DNA of 64,000 nucleotides from Arthrinium phaeospermum (lineage: Eukaryota; Ascomycota; Sordariomycetes; Amphisphaeriales; Apiosporaceae): contig QYRS01000001.1 in the NCBI GenBank assembly GCA_006503535.1, positions 992,001 through 1,056,000 of the forward strand, given 5' to 3'. Shown piece by piece: positions 12,099-22,659 of this stretch. The notes under the pieces are model-generated. The model was not told the DNA's origin and did not search any database. It saw only the letters and a list, made by a program, of their open reading frames with translations. The position numbers were made by a program, and so were the translations under genes. Each line of letters starts with the position of its first letter. Within the stretch, counting starts at the first letter, position 1.

Positions 12099-13709
12099 GG
12101 CTGGCTGGCTTTCTTTGCGAAGTCCGGTGTCCTCTGCGATCACTAGGAGAGGAAGAAAAAAAGAAGAAAAAAAAAGCAACAAGAGAACGCAGCGCAAGAC
12201 GACCTGAGCCGACGATCAAGTAAATGAGAAAAGCCGCGAACTACTTGAGGACAACACAGACGGGTAGTGTGTAAGTGTCACGTTCCGTCATTATTTCACA
12301 TAGGTGCTTGTAGGGAACACCAAGACTTGGTTAGCCACTGCATACATACTTAGGTAGGCAACCAACGGGAGGGACCGTGAAGAGCCGCCTGTGCCAATGA
12401 TGGAAACAAGACTTTTGCCGAGTACGACTGCCATGTTCCGGGATGGGAAATAATTAACTGGGGCATCTCGACCTGGGGCCGAACACAGGGTGTATCTAAA
12501 AATTGGGACTGGCTGACGACTGCGTTTCCGAAGCGAAAGCAGAGGAAGAAGTTACACATTGAGCTACTAACAGGGCGGCGATAGCTGTGCCAGAGACCAC
12601 TAACACGTAGCTATTGAGCGCAGAGCGTTACTTCTCTCCGCAGTATTCTCCGCATTTCCCCCCAATGCGCTAGACATCTTACGGATGTGACCCCCCCTGA
12701 CCCCCGCGAAACGAGATTGGAGTTCTGAAATTTGGAGATCCCCGCAGCAAGCTACTACTGTAGGCTACCAGGGCCCCCGAATCCCGAATCCACCAAGTTA
12801 CGGCATTCCTTCTTCGGAGCAGACTCCCACTCTGGGCGATGCTGCCACCTGCAAATCCCGAGGGATGTGACCGTAAGAAGGAGGAAACGTCATGGTGTGG
12901 GATCTGGATCTGGGCATGCATCTGTCACCAGGCTTGGCCGTACGACAGAACCCTTGAGCCTCAAGGCTGGGACATCGAAAGGCGTGTAAACATGTATTTG
13001 CCTTACCTAAATAAATCCTTAACAGGTAACATGCAGAGGAAGTCGTTAGTTGCAAGTGGCAATAGGCGGCAGATTACCACGGAAGCTGTTGCCAAAGCTA
13101 TGACATGATGACTATATCATCACTAAGCAGAACCGCGTACCCGCTAGCTTGCGGGGAGCTGGTGCATCGGTAGATAACCACGGTTTGGGTAAGTAGGTAG
13201 GAAGAGGCATGCAGATGGTCGCGCTGCAATCGTGTATCCACCATGTGAGTGTGAGAGAAGTATGCAGATTCACAAACAAGAGCACAGGGAGCCTTGATGA
13301 AGCGAAGATAGGAATGCGACGAAACGTTCCGATACAACCCCACTAGCGAGCTAGGAGCCAGCACATCGACCCTCCGCGATTCAGTTGCTCATTTTTGTTG
13401 TTGTTTATCTACCAATAGCGAAGCCGCATATGCACGAAATGTTTCAAGAACGTTGGACTGCGGCGATATCTTTTCACCGAGCGGCAGGGTCCAGTAAGCA
13501 AGCCATGACTTGCATATGGCCCCCTTTTCGTGCACATCCTACAAGTTTAGTTGCGAACAACAGTTTACACACGAGGACTTTCGTGTAGCGGAGTAATTAT
13601 AGACAAACAACATCTCAACGGAACACAAGAATACAATTGCCACAGGGCCAAAGCCAAATACTCGTTCATTTTGCTGGCTAAACAATACACAACACAACTC
13701 TATCAGCAC
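12099..13709. other. Intergenic region upstream of the MFS gene
   Basis: About 1.6 kb. It has homopolymer-rich sequence next to the MFS start (about 12150-12180) and C-runs near 12655-12715. No open frame has family resemblance. Confidence 0.45.
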
Positions 13710-15269
13710 CTACGCCGCCGCCGCGAACCGACCGGCCAGCTTCTCCGTCTCCTCGGCCTTGAGGTTGACGGCGTCCTTCTCGAAGCCGGCAATGGCCTTG
13801 TAGGTGGCGCCGATGCTCTCGAGCTCCTCCTTGGGGATGACGTCGTACACATTAGCAAAACCGTCGGGGGCGCGCTCGTGCGCCAGCTGCAGGACGTGGT
13901 CGGGCCCGTTGGCGCGGTTGGCCATGACGATCTGGGCCGTGGGCGGGAGGCGGGCCTCCTGGTAGACCTTCAGCGCGGCCGCCATATCATTCGGCTTGTC
14001 GGACTTGATCTGGTCCCGCAGGCACTTGGTCAGCGTTTCCGCGTCGATGATGGCCTGCGTCGCGCCGTTGGACCCGATGGGGTACATGGCGTGCGCCGCG
14101 TCGCCGAGCAGGGTGAGCCGGCCGAAGGACCAGCGGTCGACGGGGTCGCGGTCGCACATGGGGAACTCGAAGACGTTCTCGGTGCTGTCGATCAGCTCCG
14201 CCATCCGCAGCCCGCCGCACGCCCACTCGGCAAACGGCCCCGCGAACCGGTCCTTGGGCACGCGCTTGGTCCAGTCGGTGACGGGCGGCGTCACGTCCGG
14301 GTCGCCCTCGGCGCGGACCCGCAGCTCCGCGATCCAGTTGACGAGCGATTTCCCGGCGCGCTGGGCCCGCCCGCTGATCGGGTACGCGATGAACTTCTGG
14401 TTGGCGTGCCCCGCCCAGACCATGGAGGCGCCCGTCAGGTAGGGGGCGGCGCGCTCAACGCACCCGCGCCACAGGATCCGGCCCGAGAAGCGCGGGGGGC
14501 CCTCGTCCGGGTACAGCAGGCGCCGGGCCAGGCTGTTGATGCCGTCGGCCGCGACAAGGACGGCGCCCGTCATGCTGGGGATGGCGGCGTCGCTGCCGTC
14601 GCTGCGGCGCGTGAACCGGGCCGTGATGGACTCGCCCCCGCCCGTCTCGGGGTCCCCCTGCTGCTCGTACGAGGTCAGGGCGTGGTCGAGGTGGATGCGG
14701 TCCTCGCCGAGGCGCGCCCGGGCCGCGTCCAGCAGCAGCATCTGGAACTCGCCGCGGTGGACCGAGAACTGCGGGACGCGGTAGCCGGCGCTCACGCCGC
14801 GCGGCTCCGACAAGATCGGGTGGCCGTGCCGGCTGTAGAAGTTGAGCTCCTGCGTCTCGACGCCGATGTCTTGGAGCGCGGGCAGCAGGCCCAGGTTCCG
14901 CAGGATCAGCACCGCCGACGGCTGCACGTTGATGCCCACGCCCAGCGTCGTCAGCTGGGCGCTGGCTTCGAAGACGTGGATGTCGGTGAAGCCCTGGCCG
15001 GAGGGAGGAGACGCGTGTTAGTCATGGCAATCCACAGATATATCAAGGTAGGGATATGGGCATGTGCTTGGTGGAGTGTGGGGAAGCTGATCCGAAAGCG
15101 TGCTGTAGCTTTCGGATATCCGTCCAGCGTGATGGCCAGGCGCGTGCTACTATAGCATGTGTTGTGGGCACTTCCTTACCTCGGCGTGCAATGAGAGGGC
15201 GGTAGTCAGACCCCCGATGCCTGCACCGGCAATGATGATCCGGGGTTGCGGAGTAGTGAGATAAGGCAT
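13710..15269 (-). CDS. FAD-dependent aromatic monooxygenase (salicylate hydroxylase-like)
   Basis: Two exons, 15269-15180 and 14993-13710, joined in phase 0 (donor GTAAGG, acceptor CAG); 457 residues. The class A flavoprotein monooxygenase fingerprints are all present: the dinucleotide-binding GAGIGG at residues 15-20, the DG motif (AADGINSLARR) in the middle, and the FAD ribityl-binding GD motif (LLGDAAHAMYP) in the C-terminal half. Such enzymes use NAD(P)H and O2 to hydroxylate aromatic rings or to epoxidise. A methyltransferase lies downstream of it but is of a protein-methylating family, so a shared pathway is not implied. The very GC-rich codon use opens a long antisense frame across this gene, which I do not consider real. 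Confidence 0.92.
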
Positions 15270-16336
15270 GGCGAGAGGTGTAGTAAGGGGCTACGCCTTG
15301 CGAACAACAGTCTAGGAGCGAACTTAGTGGGGAGGAGATAATGAGCTCGAGAATCCTCTTATCACCAAGTATGTATGGTAAGAATGAATTGAATCGCCCA
15401 GTACTCCTCCGTCAACGCAGTGATTGCAGAATCATCCGGCAGCCGGGGCGGAAGACATCTTGCGAGGTCGGCGCCTTTGCATATAGGCGGGTTAATGTTC
15501 TCCTTCAACTCTCTCCCGTCAAGCTGAGAACAGGGCGATCACTGGATCTCGGATCTGGGGGTCAGGGGTCCAGTCCTCGTAGTTGAGCGGGTAGGACGGT
15601 GCGTCGCATTCCCCTTTTGACTGTGCAGGAAGTGCGTCTAACCTGAACGAGGACATAGTAGATATAATACAGTTTCCAAGTACATAGTCTTGCTAAGTCT
15701 GGACCCGGCAATGCAAGTACCAGAGATCAAATGAGCAGACGAGTTGGGACTCAATAGGTTAGACTTTCGGCAAGCACAGTCAAAGACCGTTGGAGTTGAC
15801 AAGCATACCCAAGGAGAAACCTGGGTCCTCAAATATGGACTGAAAAGTCTTTAGTTCGTGTGTTATTGGCCAATGCCAAGTCTCGGTATTTAGCCACGGT
15901 AGAATACTCGAAGCGAACTTGGCGCCTGGCTGTGGATAGAAGTGGAGAACGGTCGTTTCTCACCACTTGACCGACTATTTTCTGCTCTTTGCGAGGATGG
16001 TATACGCTTGCACTTTTCCGAACCGGATGCTGGCACCTGCAAGAGCAATATGGCTCGCTATCCGGCTGTGAGCAAATGTGAATAGTGTTGTCAGTGTGTA
16101 CGACTGCATCGCTTGCTATCAGGTACGCCCATACACAAGGGAGGGGTTCAATTGCCTCAGTAGGTTATTCTTGACTAGGATCTCTTTTGCTTTCTATATA
16201 TCTAGGCTCTAAACTCTTTTTCTATATGCTTCGTCTATATCATGCATGTGTCAGGGCGGCTGATATCCATGACTCTAAGGGGTGTCGTTTCATCGTGTGC
16301 TCGTGTAGTTGTTATGACCGTTGCGTCTGTCTTTCT
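15270..16336. other. Intergenic region between FAD monooxygenase and methyltransferase
   Basis: About 1.07 kb. Apart from the 45-residue small ORF noted separately, nothing is supported. Confidence 0.4.
15519..15656 (-). CDS. Possible 45-residue small ORF or coding remnant
   Basis: ATG at 15656 to TGA at 15519 gives 45 residues with coding-like composition (for example ECDAPSYPLNYEDWTPDPQ). I do not recognise it. It lies in the promoter side of the FAD monooxygenase, so it may be a conserved small protein, the last exon of an undetected gene or chance. No splice-linked upstream exon is obvious. Confidence 0.2.
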   Translation of the reverse strand: MSSFRLDALPAQSKGECDAPSYPLNYEDWTPDPQIRDPVIALFSA

Positions 16337-17557
16337 TTAGTTCCAGCCGATGCGGTACAGCTTGTAACCGCTCTCGTCCCCACGTCCGAGACCTTCCGTC
16401 TTTGCAAGTGCCTCTATGTCGAGGATGGAAAATCTGCGCCCTTCGGCATCCACGGGACACTCTTCGGCGTTGAATGCGGCCTCAACAGTATCGCTAATCC
16501 CCTCGAACTTGCCGGTGGTACGGACAGCATTGAGGATCCAGAAGACGCCGTCGGAAGCCAGAAGCTGCGCGGCGCAGTCCCGCAGCCAGACGGCGTGTTC
16601 CGGAGCGTAGACGACATCCGTCGCCACCAGCATGTCGGCCGGGCGATCGAGCGGCGGCGCGCGGGACGGCGCCGACCAGTCAAGGTGGCAAGCGTCCACG
16701 GGCGGATTCGCGACGCCGGGGAAGTTGCCGGCGATGTTGGTACGTAAGTTTTCGAGGACGACGGGGTGGAAATCCGTCGCGATCAGGGGGATCGTTTGCG
16801 CGACGCCGAGATGCGGCAGCGTGTGCGCCATGACTAGACCGACGAGCCCGGTGCCCGCGCCGAGCTCGACGATGCGGGGCGCTTCCTTCTGCGCGAGGGC
16901 CTCAAGTCCAAACCGATCAGGCGATGCGCATAGCAGATTCGACATGATGATGGAGGCAGCGAAGCTGATGAGGCCGACGGCGGTGTGGTCAGTGCTGGCC
17001 AAGGGACCGTCGGTCAGGCGCACATTGATGTCGTTTTCGCAGGAGCCCGTCACGGGCGAGGGCGCCGAGGAGCAGAGCGTGAAGGCGAAGTCGCGCGAGA
17101 TGCCCTCGTCTTCCTGTTCCTCCTCGTCGGGGGAGCAGCTCGTGAAGGACTCGAGGATGCAGTAGGCCTTGTCGGTGGCCAGCTGGCGCGCCTCCTCGGA
17201 AACGAGCACCATCTCCTCAGCCCGGGAGACGAAGGAGGTCAGCCAGCGGACGGCGAAGTCCCGTTCGAAGGCATCGCCCCGCAGTTCCTCCAGTGCCTCC
17301 TTCACCGCTTCCGCGTTTTCGCCGTCGTTTTCATCCTCGGAGGCGTAGCCAGAGTCGACGGGGGGCGTGGGCGCCACGGGCAACGGGCGTTTCTTTTCCT
17401 TCTTGGGCGACTGCAGAGCGAGCGAGAGCGGAATGGGGCAGTAGATGGCCTCCAGGTTCTGCAGGCTGGACAGGACCTGCTCCTCGGTGAAGGTGTCGGG
17501 CCTGCGCAGAGGAGGCAGACTGCCAGTCGGTGGCAGCGGGAGAGCTGCGGCGCCCAT
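16337..17557 (-). CDS. Methyltransferase family 16 protein (putative protein-lysine N-methyltransferase)
   Basis: Single exon, 406 residues from the ATG at 17557; the frame is open a little further upstream but without another ATG. About 200 N-terminal residues form a poorly conserved, acidic region found in FAM86/EFM-like fungal proteins. The C-terminal half is a seven-beta-strand Rossmann methyltransferase. SAM motif I reads VELGAGTGLVGLV, the acidic loop is ATDFHP, and a post-strand-4 motif reads VATDVVYAPE. The family methylates lysines on translation factors or other proteins in the cytosol. The exact target is unknown. Confidence 0.85.
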   Translation of the reverse strand: MGAAALPLPPTGSLPPLRRPDTFTEEQVLSSLQNLEAIYCPIPLSLALQSPKKEKKRPLPVAPTPPVDSGYASEDENDGENAEAVKEALEELRGDAFERDFAVRWLTSFVSRAEEMVLVSEEARQLATDKAYCILESFTSCSPDEEEQEDEGISRDFAFTLCSSAPSPVTGSCENDINVRLTDGPLASTDHTAVGLISFAASIIMSNLLCASPDRFGLEALAQKEAPRIVELGAGTGLVGLVMAHTLPHLGVAQTIPLIATDFHPVVLENLRTNIAGNFPGVANPPVDACHLDWSAPSRAPPLDRPADMLVATDVVYAPEHAVWLRDCAAQLLASDGVFWILNAVRTTGKFEGISDTVEAAFNAEECPVDAEGRRFSILDIEALAKTEGLGRGDESGYKLYRIGWN

Positions 17558-18314
17558 CGGAACGTGCTCCGACAAATCGGCAATGACCACCCGGAGAGAA
17601 TGAACGGGGGGATTGCGGCCAGCTAGTTACCCGGGGAAGACAAAGGAATGGATAAAGGGAAAAAGAGAGAGGGACCGAACTTATACGTCTAGTACGAGGT
17701 ACACACCATTTTCCCCATCCCTAAGTAGGGGTATTTTCAGCTAAGACCCACCGGATCAGCACGATCTGAACGGCTGGAATTTGGGGCTTGTCTTATCTCC
17801 TTACCGTCTCTGGGTTGCGCATGTATTTTTTTTTCTTGCGCTCCGGTGTAAGCCGGGGTGGCCTAGAGTAGGCCTAGAGCAGGATCCACACGGCCGCCCC
17901 TCGTGGCTGACTCGTTGGCCTGGAAGCCTCAGCGCCCATAAGCTGAGTCAACTGATCCCATTTGTTAGGTATCGATTAGGTACTCCTGAACACCCAGTTG
18001 CCTTCGCCGATGCCCCTGACCAGTTCATGTTGTTTTCGATGACTACAAATTGAACCACATAGTCACCGAGTTTGTCATACCGCAATCCTCTCCAAATCTG
18101 AACGCCTTATTGGTTCTTCGTGTCGTATTGCCTTCTACCGCTGAAGACAGGATGCAAAGTGCAGGCGCGGAATCCAGGGGTATCAGTAGTAATAGTTCAG
18201 GAACTCTCCTCGAGCTCCTAGATTGAGATTTTCTTCTTTGCCAAACTGACCATATCGTACAGTTGTGCTTTCCTCTTTTTACACATATCGCGACGTGGAC
18301 TTTCCAAACCCAGA
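17558..18314. other. Intergenic spacer
   Basis: About 760 bases between the methyltransferase start and the 3' end of PET117, both on the minus strand. Only weak open frames; no gene supported. Confidence 0.45.
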
Positions 18315-18769
18315 TCAATGATACCTCCCTTGATAGCGTTTGGGCGGCTCCAGCTCCGTCACACTCTCCTTGACCGTCTGGCCCTTCTTGTACTCTTCTT
18401 CGAGTGCGCGTTGCATGTCGAAGTCTAGCTGGCGCTCCTTCTTGACGCGCTGCTGCTCCATGTCTCTGACGACACCTTGGTGCATTGCCTATATGCCTCT
18501 CGTATTAGTTACTAGTTCGCAATTTCATGATACAGCCCCGTAAAGTCCGGCAGGCGCATTGCTTTCTACGAAGCAATGTCCTCAGAGCAGATATGAATGC
18601 CCGGGGCATGACATACATCTTTCTCAACTATTCAGAGTCAGTCGGCCATCTAAAAACCATGAGATATGGTGCAATAGGACTTACATTGTTGTTGGAAGTG
18701 GACAAAGACGACGGTCCCCAAGGCCAAGAGGGAGGTGCCTGCCAGTGTGAGTTTGGAGGCTTGCGACAT
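18315..18769 (-). CDS. PET117: PET117, cytochrome c oxidase assembly factor
   Basis: Small mitochondrial protein of 89 residues in three exons: 18769-18685, an 11-base micro-exon 18627-18617, and 18488-18315. Splicing leaves a one-base overhang that the micro-exon completes, giving HFQQQFEKDAMHQGVVRDM, which matches the conserved PET117 core. An N-terminal membrane/targeting helix (LAGTSLLALGTVVFVHF) precedes the basic, coiled RDMEQQRVKKERQLDF segment. PET117 helps couple haem a synthesis to complex IV assembly in the inner membrane. It is transcribed away from vma10, and the two share a spacer of about 500 bases. Confidence 0.92.
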
Positions 18770-19277
18770 GTTGTATGGAATCGAGGAGAGAGGGTGGGTT
18801 TTTGTTATGCGAAATCAAAGCTGCTATAACATCGTCTCATGAAAGACCCTCGGCGATTTCTGTTCTCTGGTCACACTTCTCTTTGGATCTTCTAGGTCTT
18901 CTACATGCATGTGGTGAGCCATCAATTAAGGATTTCGCAGTCGGGAGCTTGGGCCACATTCCGTCACATGCAGCCTAGCTCGCAAGCCTGATACCGACGT
19001 CAATCAAGCGTCCAGGCGTATCGGCTAGCTGTTGCATCTGGGGCTGGCACAGTGTATCGTCCTGACTTAGGTAATGCCGCGCTGCTGCGACAGTTGAGTG
19101 CATTCAGGGCCCCTACAACCCATCCATCATCCATTCCCCCAATTCCTAAAGAAAGCACATTCAACAACGCCATCACTCATTAAACGACTCCTACACGAGA
19201 GAGCCCGTTTCGCCCAGTTTGCCAGTTCCGTTGCAGCACACGCACCCCCGCGACCCGACCGGTCTTTGCAAGCCAAG
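18770..19277. promoter_or_regulatory. Divergent promoter region of PET117 and vma10
   Basis: 508 bases separate the start codons of PET117 (minus) and vma10 (plus), so both promoters must lie here. I see no clear TATA box and did not identify a specific factor site. Confidence 0.5.
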
Positions 19278-19941
19278 ATGGTATGCCTCTTGTTGTTGAC
19301 GCCGCGACCTCGGAACCAGCTTACGGATGGATGTTGCTAACTCGACCTGCTACCTCACAGTCGGCCCAGAACTCCCAAGGTATCCAGACCTTGCTTGATG
19401 TAAGCGACATTTCCCCTCGAATGCTACCTGTCCATTACATGTGAACTAATCAACTTGCAATACTACAGGCCGAGCGAGAGGCATCCAAGATCGTTCAGAA
19501 GGGTACGCACGCATCGAGTCCCCAGCACCAACCACTCGACCCTCCCACCTTTCTTTCAACCCCCCACCCCCGACGTCCCATGCCGACAAGCAGGAACCAG
19601 CGACGCAGTCCTTTTGTCCTGTTTGATCTAAGCCATCACCGATTACTAACATTCATTTCCCTTTCCCAGCTCGCGAGTTCCGCACCAAGCGCGTGAGAGA
19701 GGCTCGCGACGAGGCCAAGAAGGAGATCGACTCGTACCGCAAGGGCAAGGAGGAGGAGTTCAAGAAGTTCGAGTCGGAGCACGGGGCCGGCAACAAGGCG
19801 GCCGAGGACGACGCCAACAAGGAGGCCGAGGTCCGCATCAAGGAGATCCAGGAGGCCGGCAAGAAGAGCCAGGACCAGGTCGTGAGCGATTTGCTCAAGG
19901 CCGTCTTCGAGATCCACCCCACCCCTCACGTCGAGGTTTAA
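19278..19941 (+). CDS. vma10: V-type proton ATPase subunit G (vma10)
   Basis: Four exons: the initiator ATG alone (19278-19280), 19361-19399, 19469-19502 and 19670-19941. Product 115 residues. The first exon holds only the start codon, because a GTATGC donor follows it directly. The protein has the subunit G pattern: SAQNSQGIQTLLDAEREASK at the start, then a long charged coiled coil, ending FEIHPTPHVEV. Subunit G pairs with subunit E in the peripheral stalk of the vacuolar ATPase, holding the V1 sector against rotation. A canonical branch-like ATTACTAAC sits before the last acceptor. Confidence 0.96.
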
Positions 19942-20451
19942 GAGAGAGTAGAGAAAGCAAGAGACACAGGCACAGACACACAGAGAGAATGTACGTTGTT
20001 ATGGGATCGTTGGTAGCATAAACTCAAAAGAAGAGCATGAACGCATTGTATTGAAGCTATACTGGCCCGGCTCGGCGCGATCTCCACTTCGACACGGGTT
20101 CTCCTCGAGTGCGAGGCTGGGAGAGAGGGGAATAGTGATGCGCCGTGCCGCGCTCTCCTGGGCCCTACTAGGTGAGCCGCAGGCGGCTGCTGCCCGGTTG
20201 CGTTGGTGAGAAGCACAGAGCGATAGGTCCCACGGGCGTGTCGTTAGTTACCGGTTACGTGATTGCCTTATCCGAGTATGGTGTGTACAGCATAGAAGAG
20301 ACGCGGGTTCTGGTCTAGGTTGCATCAAAGCCCTTTGGCGCCAATATCATTGTCATGAGTCTCTATAGGTCGTGCATCCGTCCGTAAAGCAGCCGTCTAA
20401 TAAGCCTGGTGCATGGCAAGCACGCCCGCCGTCTATGTATATCTACCCTGT
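19942..20451. other. Spacer between convergent vma10 and histidine-phosphatase genes
   Basis: About 510 bases of 3' flanks. No gene is supported. Confidence 0.5.
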
Positions 20452-21426
20452 CTAATTCGGCACCTCGTCCGGCAGGCCGCTGCCAAGCTCGACCATGTCC
20501 TTCCAGCTCTTGCCCATACCGCCGCCCTTCTCCCTAGTCTCGTCCCACTGCCGGAGCCGGATCTGGGGCGTAGTAGCGCCATCATCCTCACCACCAGTGG
20601 ACGGCTCTTCGTCCTCCTCGAAGTCGAAGATGCGGTAGTCGGCGTTGAGGTAGAAGCAGCCCGTGACGCCGAGCCGCAGGAACCCGGAGTGGCTGACGAC
20701 GATGATGACCTTCTCGGGCCGGTCGCGCAGCCGCCGCAGCGACGCCTGCCCCCGGTTCAGGATGCCCGTCCGCGTGCTGAAGTAGTGCGCGCCCGCCGGG
20801 CTCCGCTTGTCCGGGTACACCGGGTCCAGCGTCGTGAAGTCGATGGCCGGGAACTTGGGGGCCAGCGCGACGGCGCCGCCGGGCATGCCGGTGTCGCAGG
20901 GCTTGGAGGAGTTTTCTGGGGTTGGGGGGACGTCGTTAGTGAACTTTATTCATGTTATAGCCCAGAACAGAGAAGGGGAAAGAAAGTGACAAAGTGAGAC
21001 AGGTTGGTGGCCAGCACTGAGGAACAAGGTTCATGCCTGCGACACACCCCTATTCCCCTTTTGTTCCCCGGGGGATGGATGTGGTTTAAGTGTGAACTGC
21101 ATACCTTGCCAGCCAGCGTCGGCCTCGATCTTGACGCCCTTCTCTATTAACCAGTCCAGCGACCCCATTGCCGTCTGCATGGTGCGGATCATGGGACTGG
21201 TCACTATGAGACCGGCATTCTGAGCCACAGGGTGGTTTATCAGGTTCGCCCTGAGTTCCTGCACTTGGGCATGTCCAGTCTCCGTGAGCTCTGGGTCATG
21301 GATAGAGTAGTCCTCTGTGGCGTCCTTGTTAGTAGGTGCATATGAGACATTTCTCCCGAGAAGGAACTCACTGGTAAGATTATGCAATGCCTCGGCATGA
21401 CGAATGAGGATAAGTGTTGGAGCCAT
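20452..21426 (-). CDS. Histidine phosphatase superfamily protein (phosphoglycerate mutase-like)
   Basis: Three exons by my splicing: 21426-21372, 21314-21105 and 20915-20452, 242 residues. The catalytic RHG motif LIRHAEALHN is at residues 7-16, and a second-half VVSHSGFLRLG supplies the other active-site His. The intron 21371-21315 is 57 bases long, carries GTGAGT, CTACTAAC and CACAG signals, and has no in-frame stop, so a plain frame reads through it. Splicing it out gives HNLTKDYSIHDPELTETG, which fits the family far better than the read-through version. The fungal proteins are soluble phosphatases of unknown substrate, often mis-named phosphoglycerate mutase. Confidence 0.88.
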
Positions 21427-22659
21427 GATGTCTAACTCCCTTGATTCTGTGATCTCGTTGTAATGATGCTTCTTTATTTCTTCAGGACACGTTTTAGGTA
21501 GCCAAGATTGCTCAGGTTAAAAAAAAATCAAATACGAAAGTTCGCCTTTTATCAGGAGTATCCACAGCAAACGAATGTCAAACGGGAACAAAGAGTGACA
21601 CAATCTAGAATGTGTAGGTATATTTAAAGCGTTGCATCTTGGTAGAAGTGACAGGAACCGGCGGTCTATAACGAGGTCTGACTCGGCCACTCCTGAGATC
21701 TCACGCCTCCCTAAGACCAAAGGAAGCTACGAGTTCGCATAGCCGAGTATGGCAGTGCACACGATAGGGCGCACTCGCTAGCCATTGTCAGACCGTCTTA
21801 GGCGTTGGCCTAGCCGCGTATTGGCCGAATAAGTAGATGGGACCCCCACGTCCCAGATGATCTTGCATCACGCCACCAAGTGCCGGACAGATCCTCTGCG
21901 AGATTGGGAGCCGTCGTCAACGGCTGATCGGTGTTGATCTTTGGTAGGTCATTGCGACCGGTACAAAACATGTGAGGTAATTGAGGCTACAGGCACAGTG
22001 CGAGACACCAATACCATGAATGTTGAATGTGCTAGAGCCTGGAGAGATACACCTGTGAGAAATCAAGACGGGGAATCAATCATTGGTCTATGCGGGAGTA
22101 TATAAGAAGTTGGATACTTCATTCTCCTGGAGCCCAATCGTACCCATCTTTGGGAATGCAGATCAACCTAAAACCCCGTGGCATGGTTGGCCAGAAGTGT
22201 CTGTGACAAAGACTCGGAACCAACCAGACCTGATACCGAACATTATGCTATGAACTTACACACATGCACGCTGCTGACGCTCGCACCATTCGGGACATAA
22301 AACTAAGGAATCGAGTCCATTTTGGATGCTCACATTCGTACTCAGCTGGAAGAATGCACCAAGGGTAATAACTTGACTTCGTCGCCGTTGTTAATTGTTG
22401 TTCTACCACTATGCTATGGTACCCCCAGCAGTGACGTCGGTGGTCGGCGGTTATAGAGGGTAAACTGGCGGTGCCTGGCCTAGCTGTAAAGAGCCGTGCT
22501 TTGGGGCCAACTCCAGTTAAACAGCTACCCTTGGCACCAGGTCGGACATTTTGGTTGCTTAGCACCGACCTGCACTGAAATAATAACATTGAACCTGCCC
22601 GGGGCACTTCGACTATAACATTTCCACCACAACGCCCTTTTGGCGCCACTTCCCCCAAA
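21427..22659. promoter_or_regulatory. Divergent intergenic region (histidine phosphatase / CTNNBL1-like)
   Basis: About 1.2 kb between two diverging start codons. No gene is supported on either strand and no clear core promoter element was recognised. Confidence 0.4.

Noticed and set aside
13551..15155. 534-residue plus-strand open frame over the FAD monooxygenase
   Set aside because: It is the antisense shadow of a gene with GC-rich third positions; low-complexity Arg/Val/Gly content and no family motif.
15180..18000. A secondary-metabolite cluster around the FAD monooxygenase, methyltransferase and MFS genes
   Set aside because: No polyketide synthase, NRPS, terpene cyclase or pathway regulator is present, the methyltransferase is of a protein-methylating family, and the neighbours are housekeeping genes.
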